Source: Lyophyllum atratum (lineage: Eukaryota; Basidiomycota; Agaricomycetes; Agaricales; Lyophyllaceae). Taken from it: a stretch of 64,000 nt of DNA. Made by a program: the position numbers and the translations under genes. Numbering within the stretch: the first letter of the stretch is position 1; the number at the start of each line of letters is the position of its first letter. The notes beneath the pieces were generated by a model that was not told the DNA's origin, searched no databases, and was given only the letters and a program-made list of their open reading frames with translations. Below, piece by piece: positions 1 through 10,442 of the stretch. Where the stretch lies: contig JACGCN010000004.1 of assembly GCA_014905825.1 (NCBI GenBank), positions 1,922,001 to 1,986,000 on the forward strand, written 5' to 3'.

Positions 1-1312
1 TGAAGATGGAACAAAATACACAAGCAAGCATGTGCAAATAATGATCTTTCACCTCCGTCACCAATACAGCTCAGCTGTATTCGCTTAAGGCTCCCTGAAT
101 CCTGATCCAAGTCCTTGAATAGCGGGACTGTCTTATAATAGGGTTTCTTCCACGTTCCGAAAAGAAAAAATCTTTCGACTTTTTGCTGGGAGCTTAAGAT
201 ACCAGCGTGCTGCTGACCTCATTGTTGCCCCTTGGTGGCGTAGATCTCTAATTTCCAGTCCAAACCGGAATACCAATTTTTTCGAGGGAACATAAATTGC
301 TTTCCCCGACGAAAGGGCGATCTATGGCAAGGTTCGCGAATATGTAATTCAATACGTGCTTCTAGTTAGCGTCCGATACGTAGATTCCATCGCCCCTACG
401 CAGCCCTTCCATTTACCTCAGTTTGCGTCACGGGTTTGTATTCATGTCTTCTTGATCAACAACAGATAACAACCACGCATCATGTTTTGCGTCCGGCTTT
501 TGATATCGTGCGCCCTATGCCTGGATGGTGGACCTTCCATCCCCAATTGATCGTGGCATGGAGAGGAGATGGCAGAGCCGGGTACAGCGTGGGGGCCAGT
601 AAGAGGGTGGGAGATAACCTTAGAATCACGGAAGTCTTGTGGTGTCACCGGTCCTATGATTGCCACGAGACAGAAATCCAAGACGGTCTTGGACGATAAG
701 AAAAAAGTTTGCAGGACGGCGGTTACCAGTCTATCGTAGACTGAGAACACATCGAATCGCGGTGGCCGTCTATTTTGAGAGAACATGTGAACGAATAGGA
801 CCGAAGGGGTTCATGTGCAGTTGTTTGGGTGCGCCGTTTTCTGTGCGACTTTAAGCAGTTCTTTGAAATCTTTGCGACGTGTTGTTGATGTCGGATGATC
901 AGATCAGGCTTGCAGGTCTGTACTTAGAGAAAAGGGGGCGAGAAACCAGGTGCAGTGGAGATAAGGTTGCGGAGTTGTAATTAGCGGCCTCATTCAACGC
1001 CACATCAATGGGTCTCAGCCGTTTCTGGGCGAATGAGGCCCCATTTCGCGGCGGAAAAAGGGGGCAGGGTATAAGCATGAGGCGTCGAAGAGTGGAGAAG
1101 GCAGGGTTTCGATGGGAGGGTTCACAGCTGATGCATGATGGAAAGCGTGTACCGATCTTTGTTTGTTTGTAATGCATGGCATTGTGTTTACATTGTTTGG
1201 ATTTGTGCCTTCCGCCCACATCATCTTGGGTTTTGAGTCTCGGCACTTTCAGCGGCGCCCGCATCTCTGTCCCATACCTCCACCATCGACATAAACGGCC
1301 TTTGCCGTTCGC
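1..1312. other. 5' flanking region, no gene seen
   Basis: About 1.3 kb before the first gene. The open frames on both strands are short, overlap one another and have no recognisable domain or consistent splice pattern. I see no tRNA or repeat. The last few hundred bases probably hold the promoter and 5' leader of the FYR-domain gene that starts at 1313. Confidence 0.5.
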
Positions 1313-4300
1313 ATGAGCCGTCGTCGCTCAAGCTCCTCTGCAATGACCTCTGCAGCCGATAGAGATGTCGTTATGGGACCCCCGCCCGTTCCTGGGTCGT
1401 CGTCGGGTTCCCAGCTGAAGCCGAAGGACGGTCAGGAAATCAGCGAAAAGTATAAGAAGCTGAAAAGGCGCTTTTTTGAACTCGAGGAGGTCAGTGAACG
1501 CTTTACTCTTTTTCTCGTTACCGAGAGAAAGAGTCCTGATGAAAATATTGACGCTTGTTAGAAACACAAGGAAACGAGCACAGAACTTCAACGCTCTGGA
1601 GAACGCAACGTCAAAATGCGCGAAGAACGAAAGTAGGCCCCTCTCTTGATATACACCCAACTCAGTACCCCTTCCCGCGCTATCCTTACTGACGGGCTCC
1701 AACACAGTATCCTGTTGGATCGCATCATCGAGCTCGAAACGGAAGGAGAGCCGTTTAAGAATGGAAGTTCAAGTGCCTCTCCGCCGTCATTACAGCCAAG
1801 CTCAAGTGCATTCCCAAGAACTTTTCTAAATGCTCGCTCCCGTACGTCGCCTGTCGCAAACCTCCGCGACGCACATGCCGAGGATAATGCAGATAGCGAC
1901 CCCGACACCTCGCGTCATCTGGGGTCTGAAACCCACAGGCGCGGTGACGATGACTCTACGGACCGTTACGAGGAAGATTCTCGCGATTCACGGAATGGAG
2001 ACCTAAGGAGCCGTGGCTCTCTTCCAAATTCAAGTGGCAGTCATCAAGGTCAGAACTACGCGTTGAAGAGTAGCATTACCTTCCTTGGCTAACTTCATGT
2101 TCCCGTCATATAGGTAGCGCTTCGCCCAATCATAGCTCTCCGACTGGCACAAGTAGGGTGCTACCTTATTCTGGCCGTTCATATGCTGAACACATAACTT
2201 CACCAGATAGCCACTATGCTACGGCTTCGTCCTCCTCTCATGTCCATCTGCGCCACTCCCCCGTGCCAGGAAACCATGCTTCGTCGTACCGGGACGAATA
2301 CCGATCTTCTTCACCAAGAGGCCGCGAAGACGTCGAAATGGGCGATGAACGTGGATACGACTACCCGCAGCCAAACAGTGCGAACGCGCCTCGCAGCTCA
2401 GGAAGTGTCCAAAGGGAGCATGATTATGCCGATCGCGATAACGAACGTCGTTCAAATGGAGATTCCGACCAGAGCGGGCAGACCATAAATACTCCGTTCC
2501 CCGGGCGAGGCGAGGCGGACAGTGGTCATTCGCCATCGCGTAAACAAGACCCTACGCCAGGACCCTCCCGCTCCACTCGTCGAAGCAGTAGGGTGGCCGC
2601 TGCGAATCAGGATCGTGACGTTGAGCTCGAGCATACGCCTAGAACCCGAGGAGCTGCTAAGCGTGGAGCCCCCTCATCTCCTGCCGTCGGGGCACGTGTG
2701 ACACGGAGGGAGAGTGCTGCACTCGCAGCAGCGGCTAAAGCCGAAGCTGTTCAGGAATCGGCTTCTCCGTCATCTCCACCTGCAGCTGGTCATGGTGCTG
2801 CAAACGCAGCTTCTGCACCAAATGGGAGTACCTCACAGCCTGAAAAATATCCTACCGCGACAGACAAACCATATGCTTCCACTTCTACTTCACCCGCTCC
2901 CTTATCCCACCACCTTCCTCCTGCAAATCCCGCTCACTCTGCAACTGGCGCTGCCCAGTCAACTGCGGACGCTAACATTGATCCAGCCTTGGCTGGGACT
3001 GGATCAGGGGGCATCAAGCAGTCTGAAAATGGCTCCGTGAAGGAGTCCTCGCCGATGGACAACATCGTAAAGGTAGCCGAAGCCGCTATCGCTGCACAAA
3101 AGGCTGCATCTCGGAACGCTACACCGTCGAGCTCTGCGTCCCCCGCTCCATCTCAAACGCAGCCATCAGTGACTGCAGGCTCCAGCGGCTCCTCCTCTTC
3201 CGCTTCCCCCTCATCCTATAATCCCTACATGATCACGACGCAGATGGTGCCGAACAAGATCAACACTATGGGAATGGCTTCACCTCCTGGCATGCACCCT
3301 CTAAACATGAATCCATATGCCATGTATTACCCTCCAGCCACCCCCGTTACTCCTGTCACCCCCGGCACCCCAGCGTATCCGCACCCATATGCAAATCCCT
3401 ACTACTACCTCACTGGACCTATGCCTGGCCCCAGCGGCATGTACCCTCCAAGCCCGAACTTCATTCCTCCGAGCACGCAACGCCCGCAATCGGAGGTCCA
3501 GCGTCAAGCCAAGCCAAAGCGACTCAAAGCACACACGGTCACTAGCAAGAACTTCAGCATTCCGATGGTTCCTCGCGACAAACGGGGAAAGCCTATGTTG
3601 CCATTGAATGTCGGGATCATGACCGTCATCAACCTGGGCGATGTGTGCATGAGAGAGCACTTCCACACGGAGCGATACATCTTCCCCGTGGGATATGAGG
3701 TCACCAGGTACGTTATCATATCCCTTTTGATGTCCATCTGTGCTGACTAAGAGATCTTCTACTTTTCAATTTCACCCTTGCAGACGCTATCTGTCCACTG
3801 TTGATCCGAATGTCGAGGTCGTGTATCATTGTACTATCTTAGATGGCGGCGACGGTCCCAAGTTTCAGATTGTGCCGTCGGATGTGTCGGATCGACCGGT
3901 GATTGCGGGAACTGCAACGGGTGCATGGTCTAGCATCGTGAAGCAGGCCAATGCCATTCGCAATAGGCAGCACTCGAATTCTGTCTCGGGGCCTGACTTC
4001 TTCGGCCTTGGACAGAACACGATCAAGCATCTCATACAAGAGCTGCCGAATGCGGATCGTCTGAGGGACTATGTGTGGCAGACCTTCGTTGAGGGAGGGT
4101 GAGTACCAGAATTGCTTTCCCGGTCCCAGTGAGCTCCCACTGAAACATTCTTGCAGACCTCTAGGTGGACGGCATGCGGCTGTCATTCCTGCACTGCCGG
4201 AAGAGTATGATGCGGCCATGCCGATCGGCGCCTACTACCCAACGGATAGGGATAAGCGGAAACGGGACTCGACTGGCACTCCCGAGGCCGCGTCACCAAG

Positions 4301-4718
4301 GGGTATCTCCCACTACCCTCAACATATCATTGCGCAGGCAGAGGCTCAGCGTGCCCAGCAACAAGCACTCCAACAGGCTCAGCAGATGGGCGCCCAGCCA
4401 CTCAAACCAGGAGAATCATCGGGCCTGCAACAGTCGCAGGACGCGACTCAGCCACCTGGTCAACCGGATGGTATGGTACTGCCACCGCTTACTGGTCCGG
4501 GGCCAGCGAGCTTCCAGGAATACCGCCCACAGGCCGCCACAAGCGCTGCCAGGATACCTCAGACTGGTCCAAGCGATGCTCAGCACGGCCTACACTCGCC
4601 TTATGTACCGGAGGGAGGCGTGCCTTCTGTCACTCCGGGTGCACCCCCCGTTCCCGCCACGTTCGCCAGCATCATGAACGCGTACCCTGCTTCCGGCGCC
4701 CCTCCGCCCGCCCAGTAG
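1313..4718 (+). CDS. FYRN/FYRC-domain chromatin protein (TBRG1-like)
   Basis: Six exons fit in frame: 1313-1489, 1562-1632, 1708-2048, 2114-3707, 3784-4098 and 4157-4718. Exons 1-3 join into a charged coiled-coil (KYKKLKRRFFELEEKHKE, continuing to LLDRIIELE). A long Ser/Pro/Ala-rich disordered stretch follows. The FYRN part contains VINLGDV and FHTERYIFPVGYEVTRRY; the FYRC part contains ATGAWSSIVKQANAIRN and SGPDFFGLGQNTIKHLIQEL. The tail is Gln/Pro-rich. Paired FYR domains are known from MLL/KMT2 proteins and TBRG1. With no SET or PHD domain visible, the closest type is a TBRG1-like nuclear protein, probably a chromatin-linked regulator. The coiled coil before the FYR pair is also TBRG1-like. 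Family assignment is firm; the function in fungi is inferred. Confidence 0.87.
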
Positions 4719-5743
4719 AAGACTCCGTTCTTATCCACTATCGCCATCGCCCTCGCTGTAATTCACGTGTATACTGGCGGGACCTCCCCACTATCATCTT
4801 TGGCTGCGAATCCAGGACTCCAATTCGGACATGGGCATAAGGACACTTCTCGCTCCTTCCTTACCCTGTTATACTGGTCCTCTACAGATTATTCTATCCT
4901 CCTCGACGTCATGGCCTGTTGTATCGAAAGAACGTCCGGTTTTAATTTCACATCTGTGTTTGTCTCTGTTTGGGGTCTCCTAGTTTTTCGTTTTTTTTCT
5001 GTGTTGTCCGATGGGCTTGACTGCTAACTATCCCTCATCTTTCCTGCTTTCCAAAGTACTATTTGAAGTTGCTCGTCGTCGACACAGATGGATGCACAAA
5101 ACTGAAGTCCTACTCCTTTCTGTAAAAATGGCATCCTGCTTTCCTCGTGGATCGTTGCTTCCTAAGCATAGTGGCGCAACGTTGGCGGTATGTTTCGTCC
5201 TTCTAGACTTTCTCCCCTTTATAGACCAAACGCCGAATTCCCATGCTCCTCTGAGGCGCCTTCGTGGCACTTCCAACCTCTGGATGGAGCATGCTGGAGA
5301 CGATGCACGGGAGAGCCGGGATGATGCACTTGTGAAGAGGAGCTGGCGCCTGGCGCTGGTGACGAATCTCCATTTCTTTGCGGACCGACACTCTCCTTCG
5401 TAGCTATCGTTGCAAGCGATGCTTTTGCACGGCAATATTGAATCAAACCGTAGAGTGGTATTCCACGGGCCTCTGTGGGGACTCCTTCCGATGCAAGGCT
5501 AGTGCCGGATATTTGGGGTAGTATGTGAGGCGAACATTTTTCGATCTTTATGGCTTTTCACTCTTCCTGTTCTTTTGTGCCAAATATACGTGATTTAATG
5601 ACGATAAAGGATAATTTATTAAGGGCTGATGTCTGCTGATGCATGATACGTTCAAATTAGAATTCTCACCAGGTTCTCGGAGTCGTTGACCCCAACGGCG
5701 TCGCCCAGGAACAATTTATTTTCACGTGATGCGGCGCGTCGCG
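4719..5743. other. Intergenic, 3' flank of the FYR gene
   Basis: About 1 kb. The first part is probably 3' UTR of the upstream gene, with T-rich stretches around 4990. Open frames here have no domain, no Kozak-like start and no coherent splice pattern. No gene is supported. Confidence 0.5.
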
Positions 5744-5788
5744 CTCAGTCTCGACTCGGGACTGAGACTCTCAGTCACTCAGACTGAG
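5744..5788. repeat. Nested inverted repeats in a promoter region
   Basis: CTCAGTCT at 5744-5751 pairs with AGACTGAG at 5781-5788. Inside lie ACTGAG (5761-5766) and CTCAGT (5770-5775), which also pair with each other. The cluster sits about 350 bp before the next start codon, so it could be a cruciform or a multi-site operator. Only the symmetry is seen directly. Confidence 0.5.
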
Positions 5789-6036
5789 ATCCTTGGCCCT
5801 CACCCCTTGCTTCAATTCAGCGGAAAGCCCATCCCGAAGTATTCTCGGTGCTCTCTGCTTCGTATTGAAGCTCGATTGCTTTCCTTCTTCGTGACAGCAG
5901 TCGCGACCGAAGCAACGAGAAGGCAACCCTCCAGGCTCCGAGAGCGGAGCTGTCACTAACTAGCACCAAAAATTTGCCCCCATTGATCGGCGCAAAGTCA
6001 ATCGAGACTGACACGTCAATACCGGCTAACGATGGC

Positions 6037-6043
6037 TATAAAA
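6037..6043 (+). promoter_or_regulatory. TATA box
   Basis: TATAAAA lies 89 bp before the ATG at 6132. Pyrimidine-rich sequence follows and runs to the start codon, a typical fungal core promoter and leader. Confidence 0.6.
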
Positions 6044-6131
6044 GCCCTCCAGGATTACCTGGAACTTCACTTGGAATCCTTCCCTTGTCCTTCTCTTCAC
6101 ACTCACCAACCTCTCCTCTTCTTTCACCAAA

Positions 6132-7023
6132 ATGACCGGCGCTGAACTCTGGCTTACCTACCAGCTCGCCTCGCGTTTGCACCTGAAGAACGCGTCCACC
6201 ACCCAGCTCATCGAGCTTGAGTTCCAGGACCACAAGCTTGCGGACCTGGAGGACGTCCTTGAGCATGGTACATCTCGTTCGCCTTTCGTGTCTCGTAGCA
6301 CTCACTGACCATAGATATCATAGTCTTCCGCCAGGGCTTCGTGGAGCCTCAGCACCGCCCGTCGACATGGTGGGAGAAGAAGGATGGGCAGAAGGTCAAG
6401 GCTAGCCACTCCGTTGAGGAGCTTCTGCACCAGGGCGTCGGGAGGTGCCCCGAGAGTGCGTTGAAGCTTGTCGTTCGTGAGTACAACTCTCATTCGTGTA
6501 ATATCATACCATTGCTGATGACGTTTGCAGAGGACGTGCCCGCAGCACTATGGTTCAAGTGCGTCTACCTCCACAACGCGAGCGCGCCTGTTGTTGCACA
6601 GCGCGTCAAGCTTGCGGCGTCGGAGACCCAGGGAAGGATGGAGATGTTCGCGAACGTGACGAACCACGTCTTCAAGGAGGGCTTCCTCGCGGCGAAGTTG
6701 AGGCCCGTGGTGCACTGGGAGGATGCGTGTGGGAAGAAGATCGAGGAGCATGCCCGCGTCAATGATGTCCTGGCATGGGGTGAAGGGATCTGCGAGGACA
6801 AGCCCCTGCGTCTTATCATAGGTGCGTTTGTTTCTGCTGTTATAGACCCGTCGGCTGACCAGGATGAACAGATGCGCATCCCACGGCGACTCATCCTACC
6901 CATGGTCACCATGTTCCTGTGTGTCATCCTCCCGTTCACCACAGTCGGCAGCATGGTCACTGCTACGGGAGCCCGACTGCGATTGGTCACTGTGGTCACT
7001 GCACCCACACCCGCTGGATTTGA
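6132..7023 (+). CDS. Uncharacterised protein with His-rich C-terminus
   Basis: Four exons agree in phase: 6132-6267, 6315-6476, 6531-6821 and 6872-7023, giving roughly 245 residues. The start has a good context (CAAAATG) downstream of a TATA box. The first 195 residues are an ordinary soluble protein (MTGAELWLTYQLASRL, WWEKKDGQKVKA, ALWFKCVYLHNASAP) that I do not recognise. The 50-nt last intron (GTGCGT donor, CTGAC branch, CAG acceptor) leads into a tail of about 50 residues dominated by His, Thr, Pro, Gly and Cys. Without that splice the frame instead stays open as a hydrophobic tail to 7135, so two C-termini are possible. The His/Cys tail could bind metal; this is inference only. Confidence 0.7.
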
Positions 7024-7312
7024 ATGTGCGGTATTTCAATGCCCCAGTAGACGCTTCACCATCGTTATTCCACCCTTTAATTGTCGCGTAGCCTTCGTTT
7101 TCCTAGTTTTGATAATTGCAATGATATTTCGTTGACTTGAGTGTTGACGTTGAGGCTGAGGAACAAAGAAGAAGACCCTGCGCCACTTCAGGGCCGGTGA
7201 CTTCGCGCGTCAAGCGGCATCTTGAATGGTAGCCTGGTGTGTTTTCAGTTTATCGAGGAAGCACTGCCACCGTCTCTTTCTTCATCATCCTTTGTCTCGT
7301 GCGCCCGTAACC

Positions 7313-8547
7313 ATGCCGCGGCGCAAGCAGTATTACTCCATTTTCTCTCCGCCAAGCCTCTCGATGTCCGAGCTCGTGAAGACGACCCTTGACCACGATT
7401 CCACAGACATGCTTATCGACCGATGGCTCGACCATCGCGGTCACGGCCATGATGCCTATCATGAATGGTTCAGAGATGTTCGGGAACGCAAGCACGCTGC
7501 CCACTCGCAGACAAAACAAACTATTGCGTGGAACAAGGGAGAATTCGCACCAGAGAACGTCTTCTGCCGCACCGTCGATACTGGGCGTCTTATTCCCCTC
7601 GACAGGACATGGACGACGCATGTCTATCATCATCAGTCTTTCCAGGACCGAAATCTGCCCATGACTCCTGTTGTTTTCACGATGGTAAGAGATACTTTTG
7701 ACTGTGCGATATGTGCCATTGATCATAATGTGTATTTGGACAGCTTCCCGAGCTTATGCTGCTGCGGGGGATGCACGACTCTGGGTGCGACGAAATCTAC
7801 ATTATTGTCACCGACTTGAAGCGGCAGGAGATGGACGATGTCACGGAGTATTTCAAACTTGTGTGCCGCCACTCCTTTGGCCAGCCATGCAAACCAAGCA
7901 TCGAACGACGAATACGCTACGAACGTGCGCATGCCTGTTCACCACTGCATACCCCATAACATTGATGATGAAACCTGTTTCTAGACATGCGATTAACACA
8001 TACGCTCCTCCGCCAACGCCGGACACCCTGCTTTCCGCAGATCGATCTCGCCGTCCGCGCCATCCTCCACGAAAAGCAACCGCGCTTCCTCGTGCTCTTC
8101 TCGCATCACGGCACTTCATATTCACAGATCTTCTTCACTCACGCCTCATACGTCCCCGACGAAGACATATTTTACGACTACCCCACGGGCTGCCCGAACC
8201 CGTGCTGCAACGACGACTGCGAGATGATACGGTTCCCGAGGCGAGGCATGGAGACGGCGTCGGTGCTGGATATCAGGGGGAAGGGGCGACGAAAGAAGAT
8301 CAGGACGCGGCCGATGTGTAATTGGATTGACTGCGATGTGGTGTTTACGGACGATGGGCCTGGGGCAAGCATGTCTGGCAGCAGCGAGGGGTCGGATATC
8401 AGTGTGGGGTCGGGCAGCAGCCATGATGCGAGGGTCACAGGGCAGACGTGCAGCAAGTGCAAACTCGTCAAGTACTGCTCGGCGGAGCATCAGAGGAAGG
8501 ACTGGGAGGAGCATCGTCGGGTGTGTGCGAAGCCTTTGGTTCAGTGA
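7313..8547 (+). CDS. MYND-type zinc finger protein
   Basis: Three exons: 7313-7684, 7744-7924 and 7985-8547 (GT-AG, phases agree). The start CCATGCC is preferred over an in-frame ATG at 7226 that would add an unlike N-terminus. The product is about 370 residues. The N-terminal two thirds are unfamiliar. The C-terminus holds a MYND finger: CNWIDC, then CSKC, then KYCSAEHQRKDWEEHRRVC. MYND fingers usually mediate binding to proline-rich partners. Here the second and third cysteines are separated by 38 residues of Gly/Ser-rich sequence instead of the usual 7-11, and the first pair is C-x4-C rather than C-x2-C. The finger may therefore be non-classical. Substrate or partner is unknown. Confidence 0.8.
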
Positions 8548-8858
8548 GGGGTGTGATATCCGTTGGTAATTATTTTTTTCGACTTCCTTGGTCTCTGTAC
8601 GTGTGTGAAGACGATGGCATTTCTTCTATTGTAGTGCAAGTATCGCGTTGATCTTACTGGTATCATTATTGTACCGCCCCCGTACCGTTGTTGTACTTAT
8701 GAGCATATGTACTGACAATGTCCATACTATAGTCTAGTTGGCCCTGACCTAACTAGCCATGATCGAATATTATGACGACACATTCTTCTTGATAAGTCTG
8801 AATAAGTCTGACCCGTTCCATCACTATCGTCACTAATTCCCAGCTATCCGTGACAACC
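8548..8858. other. Short intergenic region
   Basis: 311 bp between two genes on the same strand. It probably holds the 3' UTR of the MYND gene and the promoter of the epimerase gene. No separate element seen. Confidence 0.5.
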
Positions 8859-9971
8859 ATGGCTTCTGTTCGATATCTCAGCGCCAGACTTGCTCAGCAA
8901 GTGAGCTAGCAGGATCTCATATTAAATGAAGGACACTCAGCTGTGCCATAACAATCCAGATTGACGATGAGCTCATGGGAATTGGGGCATTCAGTCTGGA
9001 CCAGGTATGTTTTCCACAGCCTGCAAGTGTTCCCGGACTTACCTGACATTTTCGGCGATGTATAGTTGATGGAGCTGGCTGGCCTGTCGTGCGCTCAAGC
9101 CGTCGAGAGAGTTTACAAGAGGGACAGGTACCCTCGCGTCCTGGTCTGCTGTGGGCCCGGAAACCAAGGTAATGCAGGTGCCCGCTACTGATTAGTTCTC
9201 GATTTGACGTGGCGGGGACAGGCGGGGATGGACTGGTTGCTGCTCGACACCTAGGTGAGCTCCCTAGTTGACGTCGCGTGCACTCCACTCAATGGCTCCC
9301 AGGCATGTTTGGATACCAACCTACCATCTACATGCCGAAGGTATGCTCTCCATGTCTTGTCATTCAGTCGTAGACACTCAACATATTCATAGCCCGGATC
9401 TAAAGACCACTACAAAGTACACCCGCCTCTGCCCTCAACGATACCCACGTCTGACCCCCTTCCCACCCACAGCGTCTCCAAACCCAGTGCGACAACATGA
9501 AGATCCCCACCATCCCCCCCTCCAACGACCTCGAGCCCCTCCGCGCGGCCCTCAAATCCTCCGACGTCATCCTCGACGCTATCTTCGGCTTCTCATTCAA
9601 AGGCCCCATCCGCGCACCCTTCGACACCGCGCTCCCCCTCATCGCAGAGTCCGGCCTCCCGATCGTCTCCGTCGACATCCCGTCCGGGTGGGACGTCGAG
9701 CAGGGGAACACGGCGGGCGTGGGGCTCGACCCGGACGTGCTGGTGAGCTTGTCGGCGCCGAAGGAGGGCGTGAAGGGGTACAAGGGAAGGCATTTCCTTG
9801 GGGGGAGGTTCATCCCGAAGTACGTGTTTTGCTTGTGTCGCGAGTATGCGAGTGCTAATTGGATGACGTGATAGGACACTCGAGGAGAAGCATGGGCTGA
9901 ATCTACCGCCGTATCCGGGCTCGGACCAGATTGTGGAGTTGCCGTATGTGGAGTCGTCTCAGAAACTGTAA
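8859..9971 (+). CDS. NAD(P)H-hydrate epimerase (YjeF_N domain)
   Basis: Eight small exons fit: 8859-8900, 8960-9004, 9066-9168, 9222-9254, 9303-9340, 9393-9416, 9473-9819 and 9875-9971. The product is about 240 residues, close to the usual single-domain size. Family motifs include [54 protein letters not shown] and [12 protein letters not shown]. The enzyme interconverts the R and S forms of damaged hydrated NADH and NADPH so that the partner dehydratase can repair them. No dehydratase domain is fused, and no mitochondrial targeting sequence is obvious from the short first exon. The family assignment is solid. This is the fungal counterpart of NAXE. Confidence 0.92.
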
Positions 9972-10442
9972 CATACGCGTTTTGTAAGTGTTTTGTATCA
10001 TGTACAGTGATTGGTATGTAAGAACATTGTGTACGCTGCAATTTGTCGGGCTTGCGCTCGTGATGCTGGTCCTGTATAGTCTAGGGATACCGAACTTGGG
10101 TTGAGTCCGGTTGAGTCCGGTTGAGTCCGTTCCCGCACCTCGAACCAGACCGGTGACTCGTCCACGTTCGTGACGACGATCGATATTTTCACTATTCACC
10201 AACCGCTTGCACCCTCTGCAAGTTCATGTCTGATTACTTCTCCCTCTTCCACGTCTGCCAAGCCATCCCTTCTCTGCCCCTTGCATATTCAAACACGTTC
10301 AGATTAGTTGCTGTTTAGCTATTTCGGTTCAGACACTTTCACATATGACTAACTCGTCAATCTGCAAATGATAGTTTGTTGACTTTGTTTGATGATACAC
10401 ATGTGTTTTACTTCTTATCAAGGCGGGAATGAAAGCATCAAG
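9972..10442. other. Convergent intergenic region
   Basis: 471 bp between the 3' ends of the epimerase gene (+) and the aldehyde dehydrogenase gene (-). Apart from the small tandem repeat at 10100-10129, nothing stands out. Confidence 0.5.
10100..10129. repeat. Tandem repeat, 3 x 10 bp
   Basis: GTTGAGTCCG occurs three times in a row with no mismatch, in the 3' flank of the epimerase gene. Likely replication slippage. Confidence 0.8.
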
